A stretch of 7,366 bases of DNA from Acidobacteriota bacterium. GTDB lineage: Bacteria > Acidobacteriota > Vicinamibacteria > Vicinamibacterales > UBA8438. Shown here piece by piece: positions 6,645-7,366 of the stretch (positions are counted from its first letter, which is position 1; each line of letters opens with the position of its first letter). Made by a program: the position numbers and the translations under genes. The stretch is taken from the NCBI GenBank assembly GCA_012963185.1, contig DTWD01000124.1, forward strand, positions 1-7,366. The letters run 5' to 3'. The notes below the pieces were generated by a model. It was not told the DNA's origin. It worked only from the letters and a program-made list of their open reading frames with translations, and ran no database searches.

Positions 6645-7366
6645 ATGAGCAATGCACCGAATGCAAGTTATAGCATCACTATCCGCGTTGAGTTTTCAAA
6701 TGACGCGGGCATGCTAGGTCGGCTAACTTCTGAAATTGGACAACATGGCGGCGATATCGGTGCGGTTGACCTTGTCTCGGTTAACGAAAACCGAATGACA
6801 CGTGACCTAACGATCAATTGCCGCGACGACGCCCACGCACAAGAAGTAATTAACGCAGTTAATGCCCTCGATAATTTCACGCTGCTCCATCAATCCGACC
6901 GTACATTCCTTCTCCACCTCGGGGGGAAGATTGACGTCGTCAGTCGCTCACCCATTCGAACACGCGACGACCTCTCCATGGTCTACACACCAGGGGTTGC
7001 CAGGGTCTGCATGGCTATTCACGACAAACCGGAAGCTGCGTATACGCTAACCGTTAAAAAAAACATGGTGGCCGTCATCACCGACGGTACTGCCGTTCTC
7101 GGACTTGGAGATATTGGACCCGCTGCCGCGCTTCCGGTCATGGAAGGCAAGTGTGCCCTATTCAAGGAATTCGCCGGTGTTGATGCGTTTCCATTGGCCC
7201 TTGATACCAAAGATACAGATGAGATCATCGAAACAGTCGTACGGCTCGCCCCAGTCTTTGGCGGGATTAATCTTGAAGACATCGCCGCACCGCGCTATTT
7301 TGAAATCGAGAAGCGCCTCGAGCAACTGCTCGACGTTCCTGTTTTTCACGACGACCAGCACGGCAC
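6645..7366 (+). CDS. ACT-domain malic enzyme, probably NAD-dependent (3' end missing)
   Basis: The frame runs from the ATG at 6645 to the right edge (240 complete codons) without a stop. Residues about 10-86 form an N-terminal ACT-like regulatory domain (start SYSITIRVEFSNDAGMLGRL). The malic enzyme N-terminal domain follows: HLGGKID (91-97), RDDLSMVYTPGVARVC (107-122), ITDGTAVLGLGDIGP (145-159), ALPVMEGKCALFKEFAGVDA (162-181), NLEDIAAPRYFEIE (209-222) and VFHDDQHG (233-240). Tyr114 and Lys169 are the expected catalytic pair; Glu211, Asp212 and one Asp of HDDQHG are the expected metal ligands. The enzyme decarboxylates malate to pyruvate, making NAD(P)H, in the cytoplasm. The ACT architecture matches bacterial malic enzymes known from actinobacteria. 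APRYF replaces the usual APRCF. The NAD(P)-binding domain lies outside the window. It is probably co-transcribed with the lactonase gene. Confidence 0.92.
   Translation, partial: MSNAPNASYSITIRVEFSNDAGMLGRLTSEIGQHGGDIGAVDLVSVNENRMTRDLTINCRDDAHAQEVINAVNALDNFTLLHQSDRTFLLHLGGKIDVVSRSPIRTRDDLSMVYTPGVARVCMAIHDKPEAAYTLTVKKNMVAVITDGTAVLGLGDIGPAAALPVMEGKCALFKEFAGVDAFPLALDTKDTDEIIETVVRLAPVFGGINLEDIAAPRYFEIEKRLEQLLDVPVFHDDQHG

Noticed and set aside
7158..7361. Antisense frame over the malic enzyme 3' part
   Set aside because: The plus strand here encodes strongly conserved malic enzyme motifs; the reverse frame is a by-product.
1..7366. CRISPR array, tRNA, insertion sequence or phage signature
   Set aside because: No regularly spaced repeats, cloverleaf-like segments, transposase motifs or terminal inverted repeats were found.

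Overview
The window reads as ordinary, densely packed bacterial chromosome of roughly balanced base composition. The gene content points to a Gram-negative heterotroph with a busy periplasm: several Sec-exported proteins, one Tat-exported protein and a PQQ-type beta-propeller. The repeated secreted family (start motif G-x-PDLQG-x-W, end motif ACHEGN) together with a WPQFRG-type propeller protein is a combination I associate with Acidobacteriota and related environmental lineages. That assignment rests on recognition, not on a search, and should be held loosely.

Layout. Positions 1-933 (+) hold the 3' part of a gene for a secreted-type protein of unknown function (copy 1), cut by the left edge. 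Positions 942-2327 (-) encode an exported PQQ-like beta-propeller protein that converges on copy 1 with only 8 bases between the stop codons. After an 87-bp divergent intergenic region, three more members of the same unknown family follow in tandem on the + strand: copy 2 (2415-3383), copy 3 (3407-4411) and copy 4 (4436-5473). Gaps of 23-24 bases suggest one operon. An 81-bp gap with a promoter-like element and a small palindrome precedes a Tat-exported SMP-30/gluconolactonase-family protein (5555-6631). An ACT-domain malic enzyme (6645 onward, cut by the right edge) follows 13 bases later and is probably co-transcribed with it.

How the genes may work together. Five of the six genes encode, or in the case of copy 1 are expected to encode, exported proteins. 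The best supported biochemistry is the lactonase, with all expected metal ligands present, and the malic enzyme (malate to pyruvate plus CO2 with NAD(P)H) in the cytoplasm. The propeller protein has tryptophan-docking repeats but no proven catalytic site. The four paralogs form the unexplained core of the locus. They share two cysteines and several invariant polar motifs but resemble no enzyme that I can name. A periplasmic oxidation or hydrolysis module is a possible reading, but it is inference. No tRNA, rRNA, CRISPR array, insertion sequence or phage gene was seen, and every stretch over 300 bases is occupied by a gene.
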